Below, one piece after another: positions 43,330-53,058 of a stretch of DNA of 64,000 bases. The notes under the pieces are model-generated. The model was not told the origin of the DNA. It made no database searches and was given only the letters and a program-made list of their open reading frames with translations. This DNA comes from Acidobacteriota bacterium. Its GTDB lineage: Bacteria > Acidobacteriota > Blastocatellia > UBA7656. The stretch is from positions 1-64,000 of the forward strand of contig JACQDB010000110.1 of assembly GCA_016201275.1 (NCBI GenBank). Reading direction: 5' to 3'. Both the position numbers and the translations under genes were made by a program. The first letter of the stretch is position 1. Every line of letters starts with the position of its first letter.

Positions 43330-44748
43330 ATGCGCCTTTTTATAGCCCTGTTCTGCATCAGCTTTTTCTTCAACACCACATCGGCACAGATGCGCCGTGC
43401 GCCTGCCGGTAATCAACCGCAGAGCGCCGCCGCAGCATTTGAAGAGGGACAGAGCGCGCAGGAAAAAGGCGACCTCAAAAACGCTATACGCTTTTATACT
43501 GCTGCCATCAACGCTGAACCGAAGTTGTTTCAAGCCTGGTATCAACGCGCTACGGCGTACTTGGGGTTGGGACGCGACCGCGAAGCCGAACAGGATTTGC
43601 AAAAGGTGATGGAGTTGAAGCCCGATTTCGCACGCGCGCATCGCGCTGTGGGGCAGATTTATTTGGACGCAGGGAAAACGGCTGAAGCGTTGCAGGCGTT
43701 TGCGCGGGCGCTGGAATTGGAACCGCAATTGACCGGCGTGCGCGTTTATTACGCCAGCGCTTTGATAAAAAATAACGCACCTGAAAAAGCTCTACTGCAA
43801 TTGCGCGCCGCGTTGGAAAACGGGGAAAAATCGGCGCTGACTTTTGCGTTGCTCGGCCTTGCCGAAGAACGCACCAACAAATCGGACGAAGCGCTGGCCG
43901 ATTACACGCAGGCCATAGCGATGGAGGCGACCAGCGCGACGGCGCTCGAAGGCCGCGCCCGTCTGTATGAAAAACGCGGCGCGTTTGATAAAGCCATCGC
44001 CGATTATTCGACTTCTTATAAAACTCAACCGTCGCGTGAGGTGGCCATGAAACTGGCGGCGCTGTACCTTCGCGTCAGCCAACCGCAAGCCGCCATAGGC
44101 ATCTATCGCACGCTGTTGATTGAAAAGCCCGATGATGTGGAGGCGCGCCTGGAGATGGCGCAGGCGTTGAAGGACAACGGGCAGGTTGACGAAGCGGCGA
44201 AAGAGATTGAAAAGTTATTGACTTTGCAAACCGCGAACGTGAAGTTGTTGATTGCGGCAGGCGATATTTATTTCCAAGAGGCACCGGAAAAAGCCGCGCA
44301 ATATTATCAACGCGCTGTGCAGGCAGAGCCTGCCAATAACCGTGCGCGGGTGCAGTTGGGCGCGGCGCTGGTGCGCGCCATGCAGTTTGAAACGGCGATT
44401 CCGTGGTTGAGCGAAGCGCTCAACCGTGAGCCGGAGAATTATGTCGCGCACGCCAATCTCGGCACTGCCTATTTCAAACTCAAGCAATATCTGGGAGCGG
44501 CGCAGGAATTTATATGGATCGTCAAGGTCCGACCGGAAACCGCTGTGAGTTACTTTTTTCTGGCGATTTCTTTAGACCACTTGGGCGATTGTCCGCAAGC
44601 GATGCGCGCTTATCAAGAGTTTGCGCGACGCGGCGATGTTGCGACTTACAAAATGGAGTTGGAAGAGACTAGAATACGTTTGAGCCTGTTGCAAAATCTG
44701 GTGAAGGCAGGCAAGTGCAAAGCGCCCGTCAAAGCGAAACAGCAATGA
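43330..44748 (+). CDS. Exported TPR protein
   Basis: A signal peptide (RLFIALFCISFFFNTTSAQ) precedes about ten TPRs covering residues 30-440, for instance AWYQRATAYLGLGRDREAEQ and AHANLGTAYFKLKQYLGAAQ. No enzyme motif is seen, so a scaffold role in the periplasm is likely. ATG at 43330 is chosen since the leader begins there and GAGGT lies upstream; in-frame starts at 43264 and 43294 would add a non-leader extension. It is the next gene after batA. Confidence 0.85.
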   Translation: MRLFIALFCISFFFNTTSAQMRRAPAGNQPQSAAAAFEEGQSAQEKGDLKNAIRFYTAAINAEPKLFQAWYQRATAYLGLGRDREAEQDLQKVMELKPDFARAHRAVGQIYLDAGKTAEALQAFARALELEPQLTGVRVYYASALIKNNAPEKALLQLRAALENGEKSALTFALLGLAEERTNKSDEALADYTQAIAMEATSATALEGRARLYEKRGAFDKAIADYSTSYKTQPSREVAMKLAALYLRVSQPQAAIGIYRTLLIEKPDDVEARLEMAQALKDNGQVDEAAKEIEKLLTLQTANVKLLIAAGDIYFQEAPEKAAQYYQRAVQAEPANNRARVQLGAALVRAMQFETAIPWLSEALNREPENYVAHANLGTAYFKLKQYLGAAQEFIWIVKVRPETAVSYFFLAISLDHLGDCPQAMRAYQEFARRGDVATYKMELEETRIRLSLLQNLVKAGKCKAPVKAKQQ

Positions 44749-44847
44749 CGTATTGAGATGGCGCACAGCGATTTGCCAAAGCTGGTTGCCGGACGTGGCC
44801 CAACAGGCGCGCTGGCAAACTCGCAATTCGGGTTCGGAGAATCAAGG

Positions 44848-45981
44848 ATGAAGCAGCAAGAAAACAATCATCGTCGGTTTGGCAAGTTCATGGTGTCGCT
44901 GTTGGCGGGCTGGTTTTTATTTTTGGCAATCCATCTGGCGGCACAGGAAAAACCGGAAATGCCGCCGCTGCCGATTGACCCGACGCCGTTGGCGCAATTG
45001 TTGAGCGCCACGGAACGCGCCGCGCTGACCAAAGAAACGCAGCCGAAAAAACAGGTCGAAACTTATTTGCGATTGTCTGACACGCATCTGCAAGCGGCGC
45101 TCGCGGCGATTAACAACGACGATCACCAAACCGCCGAACGCGAACTGGATATTTACAACAAGGCGTTGAGCGCAGCCGCCAAGCTGGGTTTTGCCAGTGC
45201 TACGGAGCGCCGCAAACTCGCCAAGAAAATCGAGCAGACGATTTATAAACAACTCCGCGTGCTGGAGACCATTGACCGACACTTTCCCGCCGAGCGCGAA
45301 GGCTTCCCGGAGTACGCTATTAAAAACGCCAAACTGATTCGCAGCAAAGCGTTGAATTATTCGTTCGATTCCGGCGAGGTGATCAGCGATCCCGACCAAG
45401 CGCCTGCCAACAAGCCGCCGCAAGAAAACCAGCAAGCGAACCGCGACCATGACTTTTCAGCGGTGCGCCGGGCGTCGTTTATCAGCGCCGGTTATGTACG
45501 CAAAGCTGTGCAATCTTCCACTGATTACATGACCGAAGAGGAAGACGATTTTATACGTCAGGCGCAGGAGCCGGATTTACGCATCAAGGTGTTCATGAAG
45601 ATCATTGACCGTCGCTTGAAAGCCCTCATCAACGCGACGCCAGCGAGCGAAGACAAAAAAGCGCAGCAGAACAAAGAGGACGACGACCGCAAGTGGGGCG
45701 CGTTGCCGAAACTAGACCGCGCCGGATTGTTGAAGCATTATTCGCTGGCCATTGAGGAAGCGATGGCGAAACTTGATGACGCTTACGAGCGCAACCCGAA
45801 AGCCTTGGCGTTTGTCAAAGCCTTGAAGAATCTACTGGAATCAACCGCCGAGCAGCTGAAAATTCTTCACCGCCTGGAAAATTCCATGACCACCGAACAG
45901 GAAAAAGCCAACCTCGCCGAAGCCATCGAAAAGGCCAACCGCGCCCACCAAGGGGCTGCCGATGGCTTGAAAGCGAAGTGA
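44848..45981 (+). CDS. Exported helical protein of unknown function
   Basis: The family is not recognised. The 377-residue product has a signal peptide (KFMVSLLAGWFLFLAIHLAA) and is otherwise hydrophilic and largely helical (KKIEQTIYKQLRVLETIDRH, MTTEQEKANLAEAIEKANRA). A middle segment is rich in Asp, Gln and Asn. The ATG at 44848 has GGAGAATCAAGG upstream; the in-frame start at 44758 lacks a leader. As the last gene of the plus-strand Bat run it may serve the same complex. Confidence 0.78.
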   Translation: MKQQENNHRRFGKFMVSLLAGWFLFLAIHLAAQEKPEMPPLPIDPTPLAQLLSATERAALTKETQPKKQVETYLRLSDTHLQAALAAINNDDHQTAERELDIYNKALSAAAKLGFASATERRKLAKKIEQTIYKQLRVLETIDRHFPAEREGFPEYAIKNAKLIRSKALNYSFDSGEVISDPDQAPANKPPQENQQANRDHDFSAVRRASFISAGYVRKAVQSSTDYMTEEEDDFIRQAQEPDLRIKVFMKIIDRRLKALINATPASEDKKAQQNKEDDDRKWGALPKLDRAGLLKHYSLAIEEAMAKLDDAYERNPKALAFVKALKNLLESTAEQLKILHRLENSMTTEQEKANLAEAIEKANRAHQGAADGLKAK

Positions 45982-46003
45982 TCTTCTCACCCTCATCGCT
46001 AGT

Positions 46004-46054
46004 CTTCCCCTAACCGCTTGCCGCTGGCGAAGCGCCTGCCGGTTAGGTAGGGAA
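46004..46054. terminator. Hairpin between convergent genes, possible two-way terminator
   Basis: CTTCCCCTAACCG and CGGTTAGGTAGGGAAG form a bulged stem, with GCTGGCGAAGCGCC inside. It lies between the end of the plus-strand run and the end of the minus-strand histidine kinase. There is no clear T run, so the terminator call is tentative. Confidence 0.45.
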
Positions 46055-46129
46055 GTATGAAAAAAGCCCGATTTTATTGGCTATTTCTCGTTGATGGATA
46101 TTGGCATCAATCAAGCGTATTCCCCTTCA

Positions 46130-49100
46130 TCACTCCTTATCCAACACCTCGCGCACTTTTTTGGCAAAGGCCAGCGGCGAAAAAGGTTTTTGCAGAAAGG
46201 CTTGATGGGCGGCGAGAATATCCTCGCGGATCAGCGTATCGTCTATGTAGCCGCTCATAAACAGCACCTTCAAATCGGGCTGGCGGCCTTGCAGAATAAT
46301 CGCCAGTTGCGAGCCGCTCATCTCTGGCATCACCATATCGGTAATCAGCAGATGCAGGGTGGACGAAAAGCTTTCGGCAATGGTGAGGGCTTCGCGCCCG
46401 TGACTGGCGACCAGCACTTGATAGCCCAGCGTTTCGAGAATTAATTTGGCGACGCTGCGAACCGCCTCTTCATCTTCGACCAGCAATATGGTCTCAGTGC
46501 CCAGTTGCGGCACCTCGTCGCTATCGCCAAGGGGAGGAAACGGAACCGAGGTTTCGAGAATCGGAAAATAAATCTTGAAGGTGGAGCCGATGCCTATGGC
46601 GCTGTACACCTCCAAATAACCGCCGCTTTGTTTGACGATGCCGAAGACCGTAGCCAAGCCCAAGCCCGTGCCTTTGCCCACCTCTTTGGTGGTAAAGAAC
46701 GGCTCGAAGAGGTGAGCTTTGACTTCGGGCGTCATGCCGATGCCGGTGTCGCTGATGGCGATCATTGCATAGCGTCCGGGTTGGATGTCGGGGTGCAATT
46801 GGCTATAGGCTTCATCCAGCATGAGGTCTTGGGTTTCGATAAGCAGGCGTCCGCCTTCGGGCATGGCATCGCGGGCGTTGACGGCAAGATTGATGATGAC
46901 CTGTTCGAGTTGATTGGGATCAAGTTTGACCGTGCCGATCTGCGGCGCATAAGAGGTCGAAAGCACGATGTTTTCACCGATCAGCCGGTGCAGCATTTTC
47001 TCCGTAGTGCCAACCACTTCGTTGATGTCCAGCACTTTCGGATTGAGGATTTGTTTGCGACTGAAGGCGAGAAGCTGGCGCGTCAAGGTGGTGGCGCGCT
47101 CTCCGGCTTGCTGGATATTTTGCAGATGATGGCGACGCGGGTCTTCCGTGCTGAGATCGTTTAACAGCAATTCGCTGTATCCCATAATGACGGTCAACAG
47201 GTTATTAAAATCATGGGCGATGCCGCCCGCCAATTTGCCTATGGCTTCCATCTTCTGTGAGTGGCGCAACTTTTCTTCCAGTTGCACGCGTTCCGTAATG
47301 TCAGACCACGAGCCGACAATTTCAATCGCCTTGCCCTGCGCGTCGCGCAGCAGACGCTTTTCATCGCGCACCCAGAAGTAGCTGCCATCTTTGCGTTGAA
47401 AGCGAAACTCCAGAATCTGATGCGCGATTTCATAGGGAAACGGATGCGCCGCCAAAACGCGCTGGCGATCTTCGGGGTGAAGATGCGCCGCCCACCAGTC
47501 AAGCCCTTTTGCTTCTTCAACGCGATAGCCGCTCAAGGCCAACATATTTTCACTGGTCCAAGTATGTCGAAATCCCGCTTCCGTGAGGTTGATGGCGTAA
47601 ATCACCGCAGGGCTACAAGCAACAAAACGCTGTACAGCTTCCTGAGCGCGCTTGCGGTCGGTGATGTCAAACAGGAGCGCCAGCAGGCACTCCTCCTGAT
47701 CCAGTTCAATCTGTTCCAGCGACAGCAGCATGGCGTGTGGTTCGCCATCCCGGGCATAGATGGTGGTCTCCACTTCGCGCAGTTGCCCGCCTTCTTTTTG
47801 CAATCGCTGGATGATCTGATTGCGTTCCTGGGGATTCAAGATTTGCAGGTCTAAGGTAGAATTTCCTAACAACTCATCGCGGCGATAGCCGGTCAGGGCG
47901 AGGTACTTGTCATTGACATCAAGGATGCGCCCATCTTCGAGGCGGGTAATCAAAAAGGCTGCGGGGCTGGAACGAAAGGCACGCGAGAAGCGCTCTTCGG
48001 AAAGCCGCAACTGCATTTCGGCGCGTTTGCGTTCGGAAATATCTACACAAGCGCCGGTCATCCGCAAAGGCTTTCCTGTGGCATCGGTGATCACGCTGCC
48101 GCGTGTCGAAATCCACAGCGTCTGGCCATCCAGACGCAGAATCCGATACTCATCATAAAACATCCCGCCATCGCGCAGCGCGGCCTGGCGAACCTGTTCG
48201 ACCCGCGCTCGATCTTCCAGGTGTACCCGTGCGATAAAGGTTTCCAGTCGCCCGTCGGCGACCTCTTCACGCGTCAGCCCGAAGAGTTTGAGCGTCGAAT
48301 CATCCCACCATAAATTTTCGTTGGCGAAGTCATAGACCCAGAGTCCCAAACCACCGCTCTCCAGGGCGATGTGCAGTTGGGACTGCGATTCGCGCAAGGC
48401 CTCTTCGGCGACTCTTCGGCCTGCCAACTCGGACTGCACATCGGCGTAGAGGCGCGCATTATGGATCGCCAGGGCGGCGCGTTCGGCCAAATCCTGAGCC
48501 AGGTGCAGAGCATTTTCGTCAAAGGCCGCTTGCCCACTTTGATGCCGCGCCAGATAGAATAAGCCTATGACCTGACCGCGCAACAACAGCGGCACGATAA
48601 TGAGGCTGCTGACCTGCAACTGCTCCAGCGCCAGCCAACTTCTCGCACTGATCAACTTCTTGAGATTCTGTAGATCAACGGTCGGCATGAGTATGGGTTG
48701 CCCGGAGCTGAAGAGTTGCCGCTTCATCTCCGAATCATCAACACGATGGGGAATCGCGCCCCAATGCTGCCAGATAAAATCGCGCAATTCGGCATCGCTG
48801 TCATACATGGTATTGAGGTGAAACCATTGGTCATCTGCGGCGCGCAGCGCGATGGCGCAAAAGGCATCGAAGGCATCGGCAGTGATGCGTACCACCCGTT
48901 CCAGCAAGCTTTGTAAATCGGTGCCGACTTCGGCAAAGGCTTGCGAAGCGTCGGCCAAAAGTTGCATACGCGCCGCCTGTTGATGCAAGGTATCGCGCAT
49001 TGCTCGCTGCTCTTGAATATCGGTGCAGGAGCCGAACCATTTCACCAACTGACCGGCTTCATCAAGCAAAGGCAGCGCACGAGTGCTGAACCAGTGATAG

Positions 49101-49792
49101 ACGCCATCGGCGCGGCGTATGCGAAACTCGCTGTCAAAAATATTGCGGGTTTCGATGGCGTGCTTCCAGTCCGTAAGCGCGCGGTCACGGTCATCGGGAT
49201 GCAGTTGCGCGATCCAGCCATAGCCGAGTTGTGCGGCGGCGGGAATGCCGGTGTAGGTAAGCCATTGCGGACTGAGATAATCGCATTCGCCGCCGGTGTT
49301 GCTGGTCCAAGCCAGTTGCGGCAGCGCTTCGACCAACTGGCGGAAACGGTTTTCGCTCGCACGCAAGGCTTCTTCGACGCGGCGGCTGGCGCTGCGATCA
49401 CGGACGATGACGGCAAAGCCGTTCAAGGCTTCGGTGGCCTCGCGCACCACGACCAAAGTGATCTCCGCCCAAAAGCGGGAACCGTCCTGGCGTTGCCGCC
49501 AACCTTGCAGGGCGGTGCGGCCCTCGGCAAGCACGGTTTGCAATAGCGCTTGTAGCGGCGGCGCAGCGTGGTCTTCGGCGGGGTACAATTCGGAGAAGGG
49601 ATGCCCTATGATCGCTGCCGCCGGATAACCGAACAGGCGTTCGGCTCCGGCATTCCAATGCCGTATGTTGCCCTCTGGGTCGAGTAAAAAAAAAGCGCCA
49701 TCCTTGACCGCCTCTAGCAGGCACTCAACGATGACTTCGGCGCGCAATGGCGGCGGCACACGCGAAGGCGAATCGTCCCCTGATAATTTCAT
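46130..49792 (-). CDS. PAS/GAF hybrid sensor histidine kinase with C-terminal receiver
   Basis: The 1220-residue protein has no membrane segment and so is probably cytoplasmic. Two PAS domains cover residues 20-270 (AFFLLDPEGNIRHWNAGAER, PQLAWTSNTGGECDYLSPQW), a GAF domain about 290-440 (IVPLLLRGQVIGLFYLARHQ), three more PAS domains 460-830, then HisKA with GGIAHDFNNLLTVIMGY and the His near 859, HATPase with DTGIGMTPE and GTGLGLATVFG, and a receiver with Asp in ITDMVMPEMSG near 1150. It resembles the kinase at 801-4274 but carries GAF in place of membrane helices. A Crp-like regulator and a lone receiver are encoded nearby. Confidence 0.94.
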   Translation of the reverse strand: MKLSGDDSPSRVPPPLRAEVIVECLLEAVKDGAFFLLDPEGNIRHWNAGAERLFGYPAAAIIGHPFSELYPAEDHAAPPLQALLQTVLAEGRTALQGWRQRQDGSRFWAEITLVVVREATEALNGFAVIVRDRSASRRVEEALRASENRFRQLVEALPQLAWTSNTGGECDYLSPQWLTYTGIPAAAQLGYGWIAQLHPDDRDRALTDWKHAIETRNIFDSEFRIRRADGVYHWFSTRALPLLDEAGQLVKWFGSCTDIQEQRAMRDTLHQQAARMQLLADASQAFAEVGTDLQSLLERVVRITADAFDAFCAIALRAADDQWFHLNTMYDSDAELRDFIWQHWGAIPHRVDDSEMKRQLFSSGQPILMPTVDLQNLKKLISARSWLALEQLQVSSLIIVPLLLRGQVIGLFYLARHQSGQAAFDENALHLAQDLAERAALAIHNARLYADVQSELAGRRVAEEALRESQSQLHIALESGGLGLWVYDFANENLWWDDSTLKLFGLTREEVADGRLETFIARVHLEDRARVEQVRQAALRDGGMFYDEYRILRLDGQTLWISTRGSVITDATGKPLRMTGACVDISERKRAEMQLRLSEERFSRAFRSSPAAFLITRLEDGRILDVNDKYLALTGYRRDELLGNSTLDLQILNPQERNQIIQRLQKEGGQLREVETTIYARDGEPHAMLLSLEQIELDQEECLLALLFDITDRKRAQEAVQRFVACSPAVIYAINLTEAGFRHTWTSENMLALSGYRVEEAKGLDWWAAHLHPEDRQRVLAAHPFPYEIAHQILEFRFQRKDGSYFWVRDEKRLLRDAQGKAIEIVGSWSDITERVQLEEKLRHSQKMEAIGKLAGGIAHDFNNLLTVIMGYSELLLNDLSTEDPRRHHLQNIQQAGERATTLTRQLLAFSRKQILNPKVLDINEVVGTTEKMLHRLIGENIVLSTSYAPQIGTVKLDPNQLEQVIINLAVNARDAMPEGGRLLIETQDLMLDEAYSQLHPDIQPGRYAMIAISDTGIGMTPEVKAHLFEPFFTTKEVGKGTGLGLATVFGIVKQSGGYLEVYSAIGIGSTFKIYFPILETSVPFPPLGDSDEVPQLGTETILLVEDEEAVRSVAKLILETLGYQVLVASHGREALTIAESFSSTLHLLITDMVMPEMSGSQLAIILQGRQPDLKVLFMSGYIDDTLIREDILAAHQAFLQKPFSPLAFAKKVREVLDKE

Positions 49793-50401
49793 ATCCCTGT
49801 TTGCCCTTCGGCATTGGCGGTCTGTGTCTCGATGAACTCTGCTTCATAATCAGAAACAGAGAAATTTTCCCAGTGCGGGATGGCTTGTGTGAGACAGACC
49901 CCAACCCCTCTTGTTCGATATTATTGATACTGTAACGATGTCCCCACTTGGGAGGTGCCGGGGGAATGAGCTAGTGCATTGTTGTTCGAGCCTGCCAGGC
50001 TACGGCAATCCTGCTCGATTTCTGTCGTTACCGGTTCACCTTGTCCAGCAGCGAAACCATTTTTTGAAACTATCCTTTGATCAGGTGCCAGGCTTTTGTC
50101 GAGCCTCATTATAGGCGGTGATGAACGAGGAGACAAGAGTTGTCTGCACCGAATTAGGGCGATTGCAAAGTCGTAAAAATCCCTGTACGGACGACCACCG
50201 CAGGGTCGCCCGTCGTTGCAAGGGAAGCGATTACTGCAATGATTCGCCGATTCACCAAGGGCGCACACAGAGCCACGCCTGTACCGGTCTGCTGAATTTT
50301 TCGCTCTTACCTAACTTTGCAATCGCCCTATTTTCACTTCAGCATCACTTGTTTAGCCCTGGCGAATTTTTTTGCATCACCCCCATCGAGGGCGGCGCGG
50401 C
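49793..50401. other. Intergenic region containing element C
   Basis: About 600 bases contain the upstream region of the histidine kinase and the element at 50155-50330. No gene is supported in the rest. Confidence 0.5.
50155..50330. mobile_element. Element C, TA-flanked MITE-like repeat
   Basis: The 176 bp unit begins TAGGGCGATTGCAAAGT and ends ACTTTGCAATCGCCCTA, so it has 17-base terminal inverted repeats with TA at both edges. It contains a hairpin (CGACCACCGCAGGGTCGCC) also found at 14291-14323. No coding capacity and no second copy in the window. Confidence 0.8.
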
Positions 50402-51124
50402 TCAAACTTTGGCATTGAGAAAATCGGTCAGGTCGCCTTTGACGATGGCATAACATTCACAGGCGGCCTGCTCCAATCCGTGGCGATTGGTGATGATGAT
50501 TTTGCCTCGGTGAGAACGCAACCAGCCTTCGCTCTGTAGTTTGTTGACGACGATGCTGACCGCCGGTCGTCGCGCTCCGATCATGGCGGCAAGAATCTCT
50601 TTGGTGAGCGGCAGAATATCGGATTGGCTGCGGTCGCGTGCCGTCAATAACCAGCGGCTCAAGCGTTGCTCGACGGTGTGAAAGCGATTGCAGACCGCGG
50701 ATTGAATGAATTGCGACAGCATTAAATAGGTGTATTGATTCAAACGCTTTTGCAGACTCTTCAAGCCCTCGCACAAGACTTTGAATGGCTCCGCCTTCAT
50801 GCGTAACACCGTGCCGGAAAGTTGTACCCGCACTTGAAAGAGCGACGTGCGGTTCTCTAAAAAGATGGCGATGCCGGCCATAGACTCGCCGTCCGAGATG
50901 CCGACTTCAATCATATCGCCAGCCTCGGTCAACACCAGCCAGGAAAAAACGGCGGTCGTCGGAAAATAGACATACTCGATATCCTGACGGAATTCGTAAA
51001 TCAGATCGCCTTGACGAACTTCTATACGATCCATTCGCGAAAGGATTAATTCGTAATCCTTTGGCGGCAGGGTTTTCAGCAGACGGTTTTCCGGGATGGT
51101 CGAGTCAAGCGTATTATTTCTCAT
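50402..51124 (-). CDS. Crp/Fnr family transcription regulator
   Basis: The 240-residue protein has an N-terminal cyclic-nucleotide-binding-like beta barrel (RQGDLIYEFRQDIEYVYFP, SDGESMAGIAIFLENRTSLF) and a C-terminal winged helix (LPLTKEILAAMIGARRPAVS, KLQSEGWLRSHRGKIII). It lacks the Fnr Cys cluster, so it is not an iron-sulfur sensor; the ligand is unknown, and the Arg/Ser pair that binds cAMP is not evident. The ATG at 51124 has AAGGA upstream. Its gene is divergent from the receiver gene at 51262. Confidence 0.9.
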   Translation of the reverse strand: MRNNTLDSTIPENRLLKTLPPKDYELILSRMDRIEVRQGDLIYEFRQDIEYVYFPTTAVFSWLVLTEAGDMIEVGISDGESMAGIAIFLENRTSLFQVRVQLSGTVLRMKAEPFKVLCEGLKSLQKRLNQYTYLMLSQFIQSAVCNRFHTVEQRLSRWLLTARDRSQSDILPLTKEILAAMIGARRPAVSIVVNKLQSEGWLRSHRGKIIITNRHGLEQAACECYAIVKGDLTDFLNAKV

Positions 51125-51261
51125 TCGTATCCTTTTCAAGAAGCACGTTTTTGTAACAGATTATTTGTTTTTTTTCTGTTCTTTGGCGAACAGACTTTCA
51201 ATAAACATGAAGGTAAACTTACGCGCTTTCCTTGCATAATCGCGTTTCGAGGAAAAAGAAA

Positions 51262-51648
51262 ATGTATCCATTGCACACGAAACGTATTTTATATGTGGAT
51301 GATGATGTGGACAGTGCGGATTTGTTACGGTTCTATTTTCCCACGCTGGAAATGGTTCACGCGGCAACCGTAGCCGAAGGTTTACGTTTGGCCAAAACCG
51401 AAAACTTTGCCGTGTACCTCTTCGATGTACAGTTATATGATGGCACTGGCATTGAATTATGTAAACAGGTGCGCGCTTTTGACCCGCAAACTCCTATCCT
51501 CTTTTTGTCTGCCGATGCGCGCCATGAAATCCGCGACCGGGCCTTGCAGTCCGGCGCACAAAGCTTTATTACCAAGCCTTTCAATTTGGAAGAACTGAAA
51601 AATTTGCTTACGACATTGCTTGCTAGCGATTCATCGGCAAGCGAATAA
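51262..51648 (+). CDS. Single-domain response regulator
   Basis: The 128-residue receiver has the acidic site in RILYVDDDVDSAD, phospho-acceptor Asp in YLFDVQLYDGTG, Ser in ILFLSADARH and Lys in FITKPFNLEELK. No output domain is attached. GAGGAAAAAG lies before the ATG at 51262. It is divergent from the Crp-like gene and could be a partner of the hybrid kinase at 46130-49792. Confidence 0.92.
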   Translation: MYPLHTKRILYVDDDVDSADLLRFYFPTLEMVHAATVAEGLRLAKTENFAVYLFDVQLYDGTGIELCKQVRAFDPQTPILFLSADARHEIRDRALQSGAQSFITKPFNLEELKNLLTTLLASDSSASE

Positions 51649-51839
51649 GCGCCAGCCTGTTGCCGCCATTGCCCCGCGCACCTCGCCGCAACGCTCCGGC
51701 ACTCCTTGACCTGCGCTTTGTGCTTGAATCCCTGCCGCCGACCTTTTATGCTGCTCAAGCCCATAACCCCGTAGAGGCGCGATGAGCGTGGCGCGACCTT
51801 CGGGCTTCCCCTACGCCTGAAAAACGAACGGAAGAACTA

Positions 51840-52892
51840 TTGAATTACATCGGCTCAAAACACTCTTTGCGCGCCTTCATCGGTAAACATTTTGCGCGTC
51901 TGGCTAATGATGGTGTGCAAACCTGTTGCGACCTGTTTGCCGGAACCGGCGCAGTCGGGCGCTATTTCAAAAGTCGCGGCCTGCGCGTGATGGCCAACGA
52001 TCTGCAATACTATGCCTATGTGTTGAACAAAGCCTATCTGGAAATCAACACCCCGCCGCGATTTGTCAAACTGCGTCAGGCCCTGCAAAAAACCCATCGC
52101 CAAACCGCCAGAGGCCGACTTGCACCCGTGCCGATGGCGCTGGCTTTGATTAATGAGTTGCCTGGTACGCGGGGGTTTCTCGCCGAGCATTACAGTCCGC
52201 TGGCCAAACGCTTTTATTACACGCAGGCGAACGCCGAAAAAGCCGACGCCATACGTTCGGCGATCAACGCTTGGCGTGCCGCCGGTATTATCAGCGACCG
52301 CGAATACTTTTATCTTTTATGTTCGCTGCTCGAAGCCATTGATCAGGTAGCCAATACCGCCAGCGTTTACGGCGCGTATTTGAAAACCTTTAAGCGCAGC
52401 GCGCAAAGACCACTGCAATTGAAACCGCTTGAATTGACCAATCAGGTCAAGGGCTGCAAAGTTTTTCACGAAGATGCCAATCAATTAATCGAGCGTATTC
52501 ATTGCGATGTGTTGTACCTGGACCCGCCCTATAATCACCGCCAATACGGCGCGAATTATCATGTATTGGAAACCATAGCGCGCTACGATGAGCCGCAACT
52601 GCGCGGCTTGACCGGGATGCGCGATTATCCACGTAGTCAATATTGTCAGCCGAAGATGGCGGCGGCGGCGCTCGAACATCTGATTGCCAGAGCGCAGGCG
52701 AAACATATTTTCATCAGCTACAACGATGAAGGCATTATGAGCCTGAAGCAGGTGCGCGATATTTTATCTTTGCGCGGCAGTCCCAAGACTTTTCGTCAAA
52801 CCTATGCGCGCTTCAAAGCCGATAACCAGCGCCAGTATAAACGCGAAGCCACTGTTGAATATCTGCATTATGTCCGCGTCACCAAAACCTAG
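51840..52892 (+). CDS. D12-class adenine-specific DNA methyltransferase
   Basis: The 350-residue enzyme transfers a methyl group from SAM to N6 of adenine in DNA. The N-terminus NYIGSKHSLRAFIGKHF and SAM-binding DLFAGTGAVGRYFKSRG are typical, and the catalytic DPPY is in VLYLDPPYNHRQYG near residue 228. The C-terminus is complete. It starts with TTG at 51840, with GGAAGAA upstream. No restriction enzyme gene is adjacent, so it may be a solitary regulator-type or housekeeping methylase, or a remnant of a restriction system. The recognition site cannot be read from the sequence. Confidence 0.92.
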   Translation: MNYIGSKHSLRAFIGKHFARLANDGVQTCCDLFAGTGAVGRYFKSRGLRVMANDLQYYAYVLNKAYLEINTPPRFVKLRQALQKTHRQTARGRLAPVPMALALINELPGTRGFLAEHYSPLAKRFYYTQANAEKADAIRSAINAWRAAGIISDREYFYLLCSLLEAIDQVANTASVYGAYLKTFKRSAQRPLQLKPLELTNQVKGCKVFHEDANQLIERIHCDVLYLDPPYNHRQYGANYHVLETIARYDEPQLRGLTGMRDYPRSQYCQPKMAAAALEHLIARAQAKHIFISYNDEGIMSLKQVRDILSLRGSPKTFRQTYARFKADNQRQYKREATVEYLHYVRVTKT

Positions 52893-52920
52893 GATGACGC
52901 ATGAAATCGAGCGAATTTTA

Positions 52921-53010
52921 TTGGCTCACGACCACCGCACCTCGTTGAGAAGCGGTCTGTGATCGCTGTGCAGCGCAACCAATCGCGCACATCTACCAGT
53001 CGCTATCAAA
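52921..53010. repeat. Degenerate repeat related to 6598-6683
   Basis: GGCTCACGACCACCGCAC, GTTGAGAAGCGGTCTGTGAT and CAACCAATCGCGCACATCT recall the region at 6598-6683 in the same order, with many changes. Fragments of the AGCGGTCTGTGA text also occur in family B. It is probably a decayed copy. Confidence 0.5.
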
Positions 53011-53058
53011 GCGCAGCGGTGACGGGTACGGCGCGGCGGCAAGTTCGCGGTGTGGAGA

